Assembly: GCA_900543165.1 (NCBI GenBank)
Contig: UQQQ01000002.1
Coordinates: forward strand, 62,001 to 126,000
DNA length: 64,000 bases
Reading direction: 5' to 3'
DNA from: an uncultured Dialister sp.
GTDB taxonomy: Bacteria > Bacillota > Negativicutes > Veillonellales > Dialisteraceae
The notes under the pieces are model-generated. The model saw nothing but the letters and a program-made list of their open reading frames with translations. It was not told where the DNA came from and ran no database searches. The number at the start of each line of letters is the position of its first letter. Within the stretch, counting starts at the first letter, position 1. Shown here in pieces: positions 7,623 through 16,183 of this stretch. Both the position numbers and the translations under genes were made by a program.

Positions 7623-8918
7623 ATGGCAGCAATTACAGATCTGCACGCAAGAGAAATTTTGGATTCCCGTGGAAACCCGACTGTTGAAGTCGATATGCAG
7701 CTCGAAGACGGCACCTTCGCCAGAGCCGCAGTACCGTCCGGCGCTTCCACCGGTATGTTCGAAGCCACCGAACTTCGTGACGGCGATAAGAACCGTTACG
7801 ACGGCAAAGGCGTGCTCCAGGCAGTGAATAACGTCAATGGCGAAATCGCTGACGCAGTCCTCGGCTGGGACGCCAGCGACCAGAGAGGACTTGACCACAT
7901 CCTGATCAACCTCGACGGCACAGAAAACAAGAGCCGCCTTGGCGCGAATGCCATCCTCGGTGTCTCCCTCGCTGCTGCTCATGCAGCAGCACAGTCCGCC
8001 GGTCTTCCGCTGTACCAGTATCTCGGCGGTGTCAATGCCCACAATCTGCCGGTCCCGATGATGAACATCATGAACGGCGGTGCGCATGCGGACAACAATG
8101 TCGATATTCAGGAAAGCATGATCATGCCGGTCGGCGCTTCGAATTTCAGAGAAGCGCTTCGCATGTGCGCGGAAGTCTACCATGCCCTGAAAAACGTCCT
8201 CAAAGCCAAAGGCCTTTCTACCGCGATCGGTGATGAAGGCGGCTTTGCGCCGGACCTTCCGTCGAACGAAGCTGCGATGGAAGTCATCTGCGAAGCCATC
8301 GAAAAAGCTGGCTACACCGCAGGCAAGGACATTGTCCTCTCCACGGACGTTGCCGCTTCCGAACTCCTCGGTGATGACGGCCTCTACCACCTCGCAGGCG
8401 ACCACGCTGCCAAGACCTCAGAGGAAATGATCGATTTCTATGAACACCTGATCGACCAGTACCCGATCATCTCCATCGAAGACGGTCTCGGCGAAGAAGA
8501 CTGGGACGGCTGGAAGAAACTGACCGACCGCCTCGGTAGCAAAGTCCAGCTCGTCGGCGATGATCTTTTCGTCACCAATACCAAACGCCTCTCCAAGGGC
8601 ATTCATATGGGTGTAGCGAATTCCATCCTGATCAAGCTGAACCAGATCGGCACCCTGACCGAAACCTTTGAAGCGGTACAGATGGCACAGCGTGCAGGCT
8701 ATACCGCTGTCATTTCCCACCGCTCCGGTGAAACCGCAGATACCACCATCGCAGACATCGCCGTCGCTCTGAACGCGGGCCAGATTAAGACCGGCGCTCC
8801 GGCAAGAAGCGAACGCGTAGCCAAGTACAACCAGCTCCTCCGCATCGAAGAAGACCTCGATGCAGACTCCATCTACGGCAATGGCAGCCTCACTCATAAA
8901 ATGAGACGTTTCAACTGA
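7623..8918 (+). CDS. eno: Enolase
   Basis: A 431-residue enolase dehydrating 2-phosphoglycerate to phosphoenolpyruvate. The N-terminal SRGNPTVEVD motif is at residues 14-23; downstream come GDEGGFAP, the metal ligand segments SIEDGLGEEDW and VGDDLFVTN, the catalytic-lysine region LIKLNQIGT, and the signature SHRSGETADT. Start ATG 7623 has AAAGGAG 8 bp upstream. Separated from the gap-pgk-tpiA operon by a repeat-rich spacer. Confidence 0.97.
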   Translation: MAAITDLHAREILDSRGNPTVEVDMQLEDGTFARAAVPSGASTGMFEATELRDGDKNRYDGKGVLQAVNNVNGEIADAVLGWDASDQRGLDHILINLDGTENKSRLGANAILGVSLAAAHAAAQSAGLPLYQYLGGVNAHNLPVPMMNIMNGGAHADNNVDIQESMIMPVGASNFREALRMCAEVYHALKNVLKAKGLSTAIGDEGGFAPDLPSNEAAMEVICEAIEKAGYTAGKDIVLSTDVAASELLGDDGLYHLAGDHAAKTSEEMIDFYEHLIDQYPIISIEDGLGEEDWDGWKKLTDRLGSKVQLVGDDLFVTNTKRLSKGIHMGVANSILIKLNQIGTLTETFEAVQMAQRAGYTAVISHRSGETADTTIADIAVALNAGQIKTGAPARSERVAKYNQLLRIEEDLDADSIYGNGSLTHKMRRFN

Positions 8919-8939
8919 TAGAAGGCTTATAAAAAAGGG

Positions 8940-8969
8940 CCATGACATTTTGTCATGGTTCTTTTTATT
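8940..8969 (+). terminator. Terminator of eno
   Basis: CCATGACA / TGTCATGG hairpin (8940-8947, 8951-8958) followed by TTCTTTTTATTT, 21 bp after the eno stop. Confidence 0.85.
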
Positions 8970-9144
8970 TGTGATGCAGGGGCAGGCTGGCTCTCGTGGG
9001 ATTCAATGGGGCGGCAAAAAATAAAGAGGCTTACGTTTTTGATAGCCTTTTTGCGCTGTTATCATACGTAGCAAAGCCATGGCGAAACGGCAGGCGCGTC
9101 ATTTGCGTTATTTTGAAAAATGACCACCGATTCCTGCGTTTTCC
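8970..9144. other. Intergenic region upstream of glmU, no gene seen
   Basis: No open frame with a ribosome binding site and none of the recurring modules. Nothing assignable apart from the glmU promoter that follows. Confidence 0.4.
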
Positions 9145-9173
9145 TTGCGATACCCCCTTTGTTTTGATACAAT
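9145..9173 (+). promoter_or_regulatory. Promoter of glmU
   Basis: TTGCGA (9145-9150), 17-bp spacer, TACAAT (9168-9173), about 105 bp upstream of the glmU start codon. Confidence 0.65.
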
Positions 9174-9278
9174 AAAGCTTACAGGTTTTCGATAAAAAGC
9201 CTGCTATATATTTGCAAAAACAGGGAAGCGCAGCTGCATTTCCCTTGCTATGAAATGGGATTTCTATAGGAGGAAACT

Positions 9279-10658
9279 ATGGCAGAACTTACCGCCGTTA
9301 TTTTAGCTGCCGGACAGGGCACACGCATGAAGTCTGAATTTCCAAAGGTGCTGCACCGCGTATGCGGGGTGCCGATGGTCGAGCAGGTCATCCGCCTCGT
9401 GCGGGAAGCGGGTTCGGATCATCAGGTTGTGATCACCGGCTTCAAGGAACATCTGGTGAGAGAGTATCTTGGAAATCACGAGGTATCCTTTGTCCATCAG
9501 GAACAGCAGCTTGGGACGGGCCATGCTGTCATGCAGGCGGTGCCGGAATTTGAAAAAGATAGAGACAGCTATGTGCTGGTCATCTGCGGGGATACGCCGC
9601 TGCTTCGCGCGGAGACGATCGCGCATCTGGCGAAGACCTGCAGGGAAGAGGGGGCGGCTGCTTCGGTGCTGACCGCGATCCTTGATAATCCTTTCGGCTA
9701 TGGCCGTGTACTCCGCGATGAAGCGGGACACATGACATGCATTGTAGAACAGAAGGACGGCACACCGGAACAGCTCGCCGTCCATGAGATCAATACAGGC
9801 ACGTATGTCTTTCAGGTGGGTGCCCTGCTCGATGCACTCGAAAAAATTGACAATAAGAATGCACAGGGTGAGTACTACCTGACGGATGTTTTTGAGATCA
9901 TGATCAAAGCGGGACTTAAGGTCGTTCCGGTCGCAGCGGACGATGCTGATGAGACGATGGGGGTCAATTCCCGCATCCAGCTGGCTGCCGCTGACCGGAT
10001 CCTGCGCCTTCGGAAAGCAGAAGAACTCATGGCTTCCGGCGTCAGCATCATCGACCCGGAGCGCACTTACATCGAGCAGGATGTCGAAGTCGGCTGCGAT
10101 ACCGTTCTCTTCCCGGGCACCATGCTCCAGGGAAAGACCGTCATCGGCAAGCACTGCGAGATCGGCCCGGATACCCAGCTGGCCGATGTACACTGCGGTG
10201 ATTTCACGCATCTGAACCGCGTGTACGGTCATGAATGTACCATCGGCAGCTATGATGAGATCGGGCCTTTTGTCCATCTCCGCCCGAATACGGTGCTGCA
10301 TGACCATGTGAAGATCGGCAATTTCGTCGAAGTTAAGAATTCCAATGTGGGCGATGGCACGAAGCTGCCGCATCTTATCTACTGCGGCGATTCGGATCTG
10401 GGTAAGAATGTCAATTTCGGCTGTGGTACGGTGACTGTCAATTTTGACGGGAAAGACAAACATCGCTGCATCATTGATGACCACGCATTCATCGGATGCA
10501 ATACAAATCTGGTTGCTCCTGTCCATATCGGAGAGAGAGCCTTCACCGCCGCCGGCTCGACCATCACAAAGGATGTTCCGGCAAAGGCGCTCTCCGTCGC
10601 AAGAGCGAAGCAGAGAAATATCGAGGGCTGGGTCGATGAGGATACATATAAGGACTAA
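9279..10658 (+). CDS. glmU: Bifunctional UDP-GlcNAc pyrophosphorylase / glucosamine-1-phosphate acetyltransferase
   Basis: A 459-residue two-domain enzyme making UDP-N-acetylglucosamine, the precursor of peptidoglycan and, in outer-membrane organisms, LPS. The N-terminal uridylyltransferase (about 1-230) opens with LAAGQGTRMKSEFPKVLH and has GDTPLL. The C-terminal acetyltransferase (about 250-450) has left-handed beta-helix hexad repeats (IGKHCEIGPDT, VKIGNFVEVKNS) and the GCGTVTVNFDGK segment. Start ATG 9279 follows TAGGAGG. An R1 repeat begins about 10 bp after the stop. Confidence 0.96.
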   Translation: MAELTAVILAAGQGTRMKSEFPKVLHRVCGVPMVEQVIRLVREAGSDHQVVITGFKEHLVREYLGNHEVSFVHQEQQLGTGHAVMQAVPEFEKDRDSYVLVICGDTPLLRAETIAHLAKTCREEGAAASVLTAILDNPFGYGRVLRDEAGHMTCIVEQKDGTPEQLAVHEINTGTYVFQVGALLDALEKIDNKNAQGEYYLTDVFEIMIKAGLKVVPVAADDADETMGVNSRIQLAAADRILRLRKAEELMASGVSIIDPERTYIEQDVEVGCDTVLFPGTMLQGKTVIGKHCEIGPDTQLADVHCGDFTHLNRVYGHECTIGSYDEIGPFVHLRPNTVLHDHVKIGNFVEVKNSNVGDGTKLPHLIYCGDSDLGKNVNFGCGTVTVNFDGKDKHRCIIDDHAFIGCNTNLVAPVHIGERAFTAAGSTITKDVPAKALSVARAKQRNIEGWVDEDTYKD

Positions 10659-10667
10659 AAGAGTCCT

Positions 10668-10729
10668 AGGGAAACGCTGATTAAATCATTGTCAAATCTG
10701 ACTCTGCGATTGAATCAGCGTTTCCTTAA
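10668..10729. repeat. R1 element, short form
   Basis: Left arm AGGGAAACGCTGATT (from 10668) and right arm ending CAGCGTTTCCTT (to 10727), between glmU and prs. The centre retains TCAAATCTGACTCTG, as in the right part of the long forms. Confidence 0.8.
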
Positions 10730-10818
10730 ACCTTCCCATCTTTCTAAACCCATCGAACCCGCTCGGCATTCCGATTTCCAAACAGACAGCACAAAACAAC
10801 AATAAAAACAAACTTTTT

Positions 10819-10847
10819 TTGGCATTTTTGCAAAGGATTGGTATAAT
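10819..10847 (+). promoter_or_regulatory. Promoter of prs-pth
   Basis: TTGGCA (10819-10824), 17-bp spacer, TATAAT (10842-10847). The roughly 100-nt leader contains a TCTGCCG / CGGCAGA hairpin (about 10862-10900). Confidence 0.75.
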
Positions 10848-10951
10848 ATAGAGGCAGTATGTCTGCCGGGGCAAGAGGGAGTGACGCTCCGGCGGCAGAA
10901 AATACATTTTACAACTTTCAAAAAAATGAAAGGAAAGGGAGAGGCAGCAAA

Positions 10952-11914
10952 ATGGACATGGAAGACACTTCTAAATTGAAGATTTTTACAGGGAATTCTC
11001 ACCCCGCACTGGCAAAGGAAATTTCCGACTACATCGGAGTTCCGCTCGGGAAAGCCATCTGCGGCAAATTCAACAATGGTGAAATTCAGGTGATGATCAA
11101 TGAAAGTGTCCGCGGCAAAGACTGCTTCATCATTCAGCCGACCGGCGCGCCGGTCAATGACAATCTGATGGAAATGCTCATCATGATTGACGCACTGAAG
11201 AGAGCATCTGCCCGTCATATCACCTGTGTAGTACCTTACTATGGTTATGCACGTCAGGACCGCAAGACCCGCGGCCGTGAACCGATTTCCTCCAAACTGG
11301 TCGCTGACCTGATGTCGGCAGCCGGTGCGACCCGCGTAGTGACCATGGATCTGCACGCAGGACAGATTCAGGGATTCTTCAATGTCCCTGTAGACCACCT
11401 CATGTCTGCATCTCTGCTCGCAGACTATGTAAAATCCAAGAATCTGGAAAACCTCACCATCGTTTCTCCAGACCTCGGCGGTGTCACCCGTGCAAGAGAG
11501 CTGGCTGACCGTGTCGGCGCTCCGATCGCCATCATTGAAAAACGCCGTCCGGAACCGGGCGTTGCGAAAGTCATGAATATCATCGGTGATGTGAAAGACA
11601 GAAACTGCTTTGTCGTCGATGATATCGTAGATACCGCAGGCTCTCTGTGCGAAGGCGCGAAAGCCCTCGCAGAAGCCGGCGCAAGAGATGTCTATGCAGC
11701 TGTCTGCCATCCGGTACTGACGGATCCGGCTACGGAAAGAATCAGCAAATCCAATATCAAGGAACTGATCGTCACCAATTCTCTGCCGGTCGAAAAAGAA
11801 AAGGTGGAAGGCCTTGGCAGCAAGCTGACCCAGCTCTCCATCGCTCCGCTCCTTGGCGAAGCTATCCTTCGTATTTTCCACGATGCTTCTGTCAGCTCCC
11901 TCTTTGATAAATAA
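10952..11914 (+). CDS. prs: Ribose-phosphate pyrophosphokinase (PRPP synthetase)
   Basis: A 320-residue class I PRPP synthetase making phosphoribosyl pyrophosphate from ribose-5-phosphate and ATP, used for nucleotides, His, Trp and NAD. Motifs: FNNGEIQV, YYGYARQDRK (ATP/flexible region), the metal-binding segment TMDLHAGQIQGFF, SPDLGGVTRARELA, and the PRPP loop VVDDIVDTAGS. Start ATG 10952 matches the family N-terminus (KIFTGNSHPALA) and follows GGGAGAGG. The stop overlaps the pth start by one base (TAATG). Confidence 0.96.
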   Translation: MDMEDTSKLKIFTGNSHPALAKEISDYIGVPLGKAICGKFNNGEIQVMINESVRGKDCFIIQPTGAPVNDNLMEMLIMIDALKRASARHITCVVPYYGYARQDRKTRGREPISSKLVADLMSAAGATRVVTMDLHAGQIQGFFNVPVDHLMSASLLADYVKSKNLENLTIVSPDLGGVTRARELADRVGAPIAIIEKRRPEPGVAKVMNIIGDVKDRNCFVVDDIVDTAGSLCEGAKALAEAGARDVYAAVCHPVLTDPATERISKSNIKELIVTNSLPVEKEKVEGLGSKLTQLSIAPLLGEAILRIFHDASVSSLFDK

Positions 11915-12486
11915 TGAAAATCATTGCAGGCCTGGGAAATCCGGGAAAGGAATATGAGCACACGCGGCATAACATGGGCTTCGATGTGATCGACATTCTG
12001 GCAGATCGCTGGAAGGTCGCCGGCTGGAAGAAGGATATGAAAGCCGACATTGCCACCGTCATCGTGGGCGGGGAAAAAGTCCTTCTTGTGAAGCCGCTGA
12101 CGTATATGAACCTTTCCGGCGAAGCCGTCGGAGCGATCGCGAAGTACTACAAGGTAGATCTGGATGATATTTTCATCGTCTGCGATGACCTTGACCTGCC
12201 GCCGGGAAAGACGCGCATCCGTAAGAAGGGATCGGCAGGCGGGCATAATGGGATCAAGTCCCTCATTGCCTGCCTTGGGAGTGAGGCATTCAATCGCTTC
12301 CGTATCGGTGTAGGCCATCCGAAGGACGGGCACACCGTCATCGAGCATGTCCTGCAGCGCCCTTACGGGGAGGATGTAGAACTCATCGAGACTGCCAAAG
12401 TCTATACGGCTGACTCCATCGAGGATGCCTTGGTGCACGGTGTCGATCACGCGATGAATGCGTTCAACCCGAAAAAGAAGAAATAG
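11914..12486 (+). CDS. pth: Peptidyl-tRNA hydrolase
   Basis: A 190-residue Pth that releases peptides from prematurely dropped peptidyl-tRNAs. Family motifs: GLGNPGKEYEHTRHNMGF, with the catalytic His19 (Escherichia coli His20), PLTYMNLSG, and KGSAGGHNGIKS followed by RIGVGHP. Translationally coupled to prs by a 1-bp stop/start overlap. The prs-pth (or ctc-pth) linkage is common in Firmicutes. Confidence 0.95.
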   Translation: MKIIAGLGNPGKEYEHTRHNMGFDVIDILADRWKVAGWKKDMKADIATVIVGGEKVLLVKPLTYMNLSGEAVGAIAKYYKVDLDDIFIVCDDLDLPPGKTRIRKKGSAGGHNGIKSLIACLGSEAFNRFRIGVGHPKDGHTVIEHVLQRPYGEDVELIETAKVYTADSIEDALVHGVDHAMNAFNPKKKK

Positions 12487-12503
12487 GAATAGCGAATGAA
12501 AAG

Positions 12504-12529
12504 CAACAGCCGTGGGCTGTTGTTTTTTT
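12504..12529 (+). terminator. Terminator of prs-pth
   Basis: CAACAGCC / GGCTGTTG hairpin (12504-12511, 12515-12522) with a 7-T run. Confidence 0.9.
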
Positions 12530-12550
12530 CGCGGGGAAATGGGGAATAGG

Positions 12551-12680
12551 TGTAGCCCTTGGGGCGTGCCATCCTTTGATTGCGGGTGAAAGCTCCGCTC
12601 GAATGAGGAATTAGAAATGGTAGGGCGGCGAATAACAATCAGAAGCGCCGCGGAGTATAGATAATGGCGATGGACGATGG
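12551..12680 (+). repeat. R2 spacer module
   Basis: Runs from TAGCCCTTGGGGCG through GATTGCGGGTGAAAGCTC, GAATGAGGAATTAGAAATGG and GGGCGGCGAATAA to AGCGCCGCGGAGTATAGATA and GGCGATGG. The same order of motifs is seen at 27014-27155 and 59598-59738. Directly followed by a long R1 element. Confidence 0.75.
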
Positions 12681-12688
12681 TGGTATTT

Positions 12689-12851
12689 AAGGAAACGCTG
12701 ATTCAATCGCAGAGTCGGATTTCATATGGATTTTTATACATAGTTTCGTCATCATCTTCCTTACATAGCTCGCTATTCGCGTCAGATGATTTCTTGCTCT
12801 GCATAAAAATCCAAGAATGAAATCAGACAACGATTTAATCAGTGTTTCCTT
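12689..12851. repeat. R1 inverted-repeat element, long form (163 bp), core inverted
   Basis: Arms 12689-12709 and 12831-12851. Exactly 163 bp, like the copy at 49-211, but the asymmetric core is in the opposite orientation: here it reads AGCTCGCTATTCGCGTCA, the complement of the other copies. Confidence 0.85.
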
Positions 12852-12887
12852 AATCACCAGTCACTCCTAATCCCGATTCCTGATTAC
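12852..12887 (+). repeat. R3 tail (AGTCACC / CTAATCC units)
   Basis: ATCACCAGTCACTCCTAATC followed by CCGATTCCTGATTA. Equivalent tails occur at 34203-34231, 39107-39131 and 59741-59784, usually just before a gene. Confidence 0.6.
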
Positions 12888-12914
12888 TATAACCAAATAA
12901 TAAAGGATATCACT

Positions 12915-13595
12915 ATGACACATGGTACATTGATTGTATTAGAAGGCATTGACGGCAGCGGGAAGGCGACCCAGTCTGCCCTTTTGGAAAAGAAACTGAG
13001 AGAAGTCGGGAAGGATGTCATGCACATTTCCTTTCCTGACTACGAGAGCGACTCATCCGCTCTTGTGAAAATGTATCTCAAGGGAGACTTCGGATCGGAT
13101 CCCGGCGATGTGAATCCATATGCCGCTTCTCTTTTCTATGCGGTCGATCGTTTCGCCTCTTATCGCATGAAGTGGAAGGATTTCTATGAGAAAGGCGGCA
13201 TCATTATTGCCGATCGCTACACCACAAGCAATATGGTCCATCAGATGACAAAGTATGATGACGAGGAAGAGCGGATGCAGTTCCTTTCTTGGCTGGAAAA
13301 GACAGAGTACGAAGAGCTGGAGCTCCCGCGCCCGGATCTGGTCATCCTTTTAGATATCCCTCTTGGGATATCTGAAGCGCTGGTAAAGGCGAGAGCTGCC
13401 GAGGGCGGCTCGATGGATATCCATGAGCAGCATTTGGACTACCTCAGGAAATGCCATGATGCCTATCAGGCACTGGTACGCTTGTACGGCTGGGAGCGTA
13501 TTCCGTGCGTGAAAGAAGGGGCGCTTCGAAGTGTCGTGGATATCGGGCGCGATGTGGATGAAGCGGTAGAAAAGGCCATGAATCCTATGAAATAA
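12915..13595 (+). CDS. tmk: Thymidylate kinase (clostridial-type, long form)
   Basis: A 226-residue P-loop kinase phosphorylating dTMP to dTDP. Walker A is EGIDGSGKAT (residues 10-19); the substrate/lid region has the characteristic ADRYTTSNMVHQ and a long segment ISFPDYESDSSALVKMYLKG. It is longer than the common 205-215-residue bacterial Tmk and resembles the variant common in clostridia (recalled). Start ATG 12915 follows AAAGGA. Single gene with its own terminator. Confidence 0.88.
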   Translation: MTHGTLIVLEGIDGSGKATQSALLEKKLREVGKDVMHISFPDYESDSSALVKMYLKGDFGSDPGDVNPYAASLFYAVDRFASYRMKWKDFYEKGGIIIADRYTTSNMVHQMTKYDDEEERMQFLSWLEKTEYEELELPRPDLVILLDIPLGISEALVKARAAEGGSMDIHEQHLDYLRKCHDAYQALVRLYGWERIPCVKEGALRSVVDIGRDVDEAVEKAMNPMK

Positions 13596-13610
13596 AAGAT
13601 GAAAAGGCGG

Positions 13611-13666
13611 CGGCTCAGGAAAAGTCTGATTCGGTGATGCATCAGTCTTTTCCTGAGCCGTTTTTT
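13611..13666 (+). terminator. Terminator of tmk
   Basis: 20-bp arms with one mismatch: CGGCTCAGGAAAAG and CTGAT at 13611-13630, complement at 13641-13660, then six T. The AGGAAAAGTCTGAT part of the arm resembles the R1 end (AGGAAACGCTGATT). Confidence 0.9.
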
Positions 13667-13684
13667 ACGGGAGTAAATCGGATC

Positions 13685-13705
13685 ACGATGGAATCAGCGT
13701 TTCCC
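13685..13705. repeat. R1 element, half copy
   Basis: ACGATGGAATCAGCGTTTCC plus C: a single R1 arm with two changes, 19 bp after the tmk terminator. Confidence 0.6.
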
Positions 13706-13772
13706 AAACTTCCCGTTTATGTTAAAATAGAACCATTATCAGGATACCCTGTATGGTATCCGGGAGGTGCGT

Positions 13773-14624
13773 ATGTTAATTCAATGGTTCCCCGGTCATA
13801 TGACCAAGACGAAGCGGATGATCGAAAGTCATCTAAAGGCAGTGGATGTCGTAGCTGAACTCTTGGACGCCCGCATTCCGATGTCGAGTGCGAACCCCAT
13901 GGTGGAAGAGCTGGTGCAGGGAAAGCCTCGGATCGTCATACTGAATAAAGCGGATCTGGCGGATCCGAAAGCGACGGACCGGTGGATTTCCTACTATCAG
14001 AAGAAAAATATCCCTGTCGTACCCATGAGCGTCGGGAACAGTAAGAATAAGAAGAAGCTGCTGGCACTGATCCGTGAGACGGCAGAGCCGATGCTGGCGA
14101 AGTGGCGGAAACGCGGCATCAAGAGCCGCTCGGTACGTCTCATGATCCTCGGTATCCCGAACGTGGGGAAATCTACACTGATCAATTTTCTTGCTGGAAC
14201 GGCAGCGACACGTACGGCAAATACCCCGGGGCATACTCGGGGCAAACAGTGGGTGCGCCTCTCTGAAGGGCTTGACCTGCTGGATACACCGGGGGTACTT
14301 TGGCCGAAATTTGATGATCAGGTTGCAGCGCTCAGGCTGGCGGCAACAGGTGCGATTGCAGGCGATGTATTCAATGCCGATGAAGTTGTCCCGGAGTTGC
14401 TCGCTTCTCTGGCTGAAACGGCACCTTGGGTTTTGCAGGAAAAGTACAATATCGAAGATGTCCATCAGGATCCGCAGCTGCTTCTGGAGGCGGCCGGAAG
14501 GAGAAGAGGCTGCCTTCTTCCCGGCGGGGCCATCGACTATGATCGTGCAGAAATGGTGGTCCTCCGTGATTTCCGAAGCGGAAAGCTCGGAAAGCTGACG
14601 CTGGATCCGCTTCCGGAAAAATAA
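13773..14624 (+). CDS. rbgA: Ribosome biogenesis GTPase RbgA (YlqF)
   Basis: A 283-residue circularly permuted GTPase needed for late assembly of the 50S subunit. The N-terminus IQWFPGHM is diagnostic. The permuted G motifs are in order: G4 NKAD, G5 region VPMSV, then G1 GIPNVGKST and G3 LLDTPGVLWP. Start ATG 13773 follows GGGAGG at 13762-13767; GTG 13767 would overlap the site. A short inverted repeat, GGATACC/GGTATCC, lies at 13742-13761 in the leader. Confidence 0.94.
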   Translation: MLIQWFPGHMTKTKRMIESHLKAVDVVAELLDARIPMSSANPMVEELVQGKPRIVILNKADLADPKATDRWISYYQKKNIPVVPMSVGNSKNKKKLLALIRETAEPMLAKWRKRGIKSRSVRLMILGIPNVGKSTLINFLAGTAATRTANTPGHTRGKQWVRLSEGLDLLDTPGVLWPKFDDQVAALRLAATGAIAGDVFNADEVVPELLASLAETAPWVLQEKYNIEDVHQDPQLLLEAAGRRRGCLLPGGAIDYDRAEMVVLRDFRSGKLGKLTLDPLPEK

Positions 14625-14821
14625 TGGAAGGAAGAAGGCTCCGATGGTTCACTGCGGTTTCTATTTTGGGGAAAATGTGTTTTATCGATGAAAAATTCCA
14701 CGGCGATGTATTCTTATTTTGCGCTGCACTTTTCCCGCAGAACCTGCAGGACCTTCTGAATATGCCAGCCCATTTTGGCGGCTGTTTTTCTCTATCGTAG
14801 TACAAAATCATGTGAGGCACT
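14625..14821. other. Spacer between rbgA and rnhB, no gene seen
   Basis: About 200 bp with no convincing frame, promoter or terminator. CAGCCCATTTTGGCGGCTG (about 14767-14785) is a weak hairpin. Confidence 0.4.
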
Positions 14822-15586
14822 ATGACCATTTCTGAAATCCGTACCATCCTTTCGCAGGACGATGTCGAAGAAGAGCTTTTGCAGGAGATCCTTTCTGATG
14901 AGCGAAAGGGCGTGAAGACCCTTGTAGGCTCCTACATGAAGCGTCTTGAGCGTGAAAGCAGGGAGCGTCTCCGCGTGGAGTCCATGTATGACGTGGAGAG
15001 CCGTTTCTATCAGGAAGGACTGACACATATCGTCGGGATCGATGAGGTGGGCAGGGGACCGCTTGCCGGCCCTGTGACGGTCGCGGCAGTCATTCTTCCT
15101 CCGCACTGGTTCTGCGCGGGACTCAATGACTCGAAGAAGGTCACGCCTAAACACCGTGAAGAAATCGCGGCGAAAATTTATGAGAGCGCGGTGGACGTCT
15201 CTGTCGTCAGTCTTCCGCCGGAGGAAATCGACGCAGTCAATATCTATGAGGCGACGATGATGGCGATGTATCAGGCCGTGAAGAATCTGACTGTCAGGCC
15301 GGAGGCAGTCATTGTCGATGCGATGCCGCTTCATTTCCACTGTCCGACGGAATCCTTGATCCACGGAGATGCGAAGAGCGCCTCCGTCGCTGCAGCTTCC
15401 ATCGTAGCAAAGGTGTATCGTGATCACCTGATGGATGAGTATGACAGGCAGTATCTGGGCTATGGTTTTGCTCAAAATAAAGGCTATGGCACCGCAGAGC
15501 ATATCGCAGCGCTAAAGACCTTGGGCATTACGCCGATTCATAGAAAGAGCTTTGAACCGGTGAAAAGTATGGTATTGGGGAAATGA
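14822..15586 (+). CDS. rnhB: Ribonuclease HII
   Basis: A 254-residue RNase HII cleaving RNA in RNA-DNA hybrids and at misincorporated ribonucleotides. The catalytic core starts at about residue 68 with IVGIDEVGRGPLAGPV (paired acidic residues), then LNDSKKVTPKHRE, IVDAMP, and SIVAKVYRD. The first ~65 residues form a helical N-terminal extension, as in Bacillus-type RnhB. The rbgA-rnhB adjacency is also found in Bacillus. Confidence 0.93.
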   Translation: MTISEIRTILSQDDVEEELLQEILSDERKGVKTLVGSYMKRLERESRERLRVESMYDVESRFYQEGLTHIVGIDEVGRGPLAGPVTVAAVILPPHWFCAGLNDSKKVTPKHREEIAAKIYESAVDVSVVSLPPEEIDAVNIYEATMMAMYQAVKNLTVRPEAVIVDAMPLHFHCPTESLIHGDAKSASVAAASIVAKVYRDHLMDEYDRQYLGYGFAQNKGYGTAEHIAALKTLGITPIHRKSFEPVKSMVLGK

Positions 15587-15708
15587 GAGGGGTGGTCCGT
15601 AGGATGTGCCGCCTTTGACCCTGAATGAAAGCGCTGCTCGAGATGACGATACGAGAGAGTCTCCTAGTCATAAGTCACTAGCTACTTATCATATATGAGG
15701 TAAAACAA
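15587..15708. other. Repeat-derived spacer before csoR
   Basis: Fragments of R2 (GATGTGCCGCC near 15603), of R4 (GACGATACGAGAGAGTCTCC, about 15645-15664) and an R3-like tail (TAGTCATAAGTCACTAGC, about 15664-15681). Confidence 0.45.
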
Positions 15709-15984
15709 ATGAAACAATGTATGGATGAAGAAAATCTGCATCGCCGTCTTAGAAAAATCATCGGTCAGGTGCAGGCAATCGATCGTATGATTGAAGAAGA
15801 TATTCCCTGTGAGGATGTCATCACTCAGGTGAATGCGGCAAAGTCTGCTTTGCACAAGGTGGGGCAGATCATTCTTGAAGGGCATCTCCAGCACTGTGTG
15901 CGAGACGGTATCGAGCACGGTGATGCAGAAGAGACGATCGCTCGATTCGCCAAAGCAGTAGAACGGTTTTCTAATATTGTGTAA
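15709..15984 (+). CDS. CsoR-family metal-sensing transcriptional repressor
   Basis: A 91-residue all-helical regulator of the CsoR/RcnR (DUF156) family. The Cu(I) ligand set of CsoR is present with exact spacing: Cys34, His59 and Cys63 (Mycobacterium CsoR Cys36, His61, Cys65). The RcnR nickel signature (His at the last position) is absent. CsoR proteins normally repress copper-efflux genes next to them, but no copper ATPase or chaperone is adjacent here; the neighbours are rnhB and the tetrapyrrole cluster. Start ATG 15709 has a weak GAGG site. Copper sensing is inferred from the ligands. Confidence 0.85.
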   Translation: MKQCMDEENLHRRLRKIIGQVQAIDRMIEEDIPCEDVITQVNAAKSALHKVGQIILEGHLQHCVRDGIEHGDAEETIARFAKAVERFSNIV

Positions 15985-16022
15985 TCAAAAATGAAGGTGA
16001 AGGCAAATATAGTATAATAAAG

Positions 16023-16067
16023 CACAATAAAACAAGCTTTAGATTCTAATGGGCTTGTTTTATTGTG
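16023..16067 (+). terminator. 15-bp palindrome after csoR (terminator and/or operator)
   Basis: Perfect arms CACAATAAAACAAGC (16023-16037) and complement (16053-16067). The 3' arm carries TTTTATT, so it may act as a terminator. It also contains the -35 box of the next promoter (16063-16068), so protein or RNA events here could affect the tetrapyrrole operon. Confidence 0.6.
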
Positions 16068-16091
16068 ACTGTTATCTTTTTGCTGTATAAT
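16063..16091 (+). promoter_or_regulatory. Promoter of the tetrapyrrole cluster
   Basis: TTGTGA (16063-16068), 17-bp spacer, TATAAT (16086-16091), about 95 bp upstream of the first gene. Confidence 0.65.
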
Positions 16092-16183
16092 TTAAAGCAC
16101 TGGTATCCGGTCATTTGTCATCATTTTTATGAATCAGAGCAAACGGGAGCCGGTGCTTATTTAGTATTGCGAGGAGAGTATTT

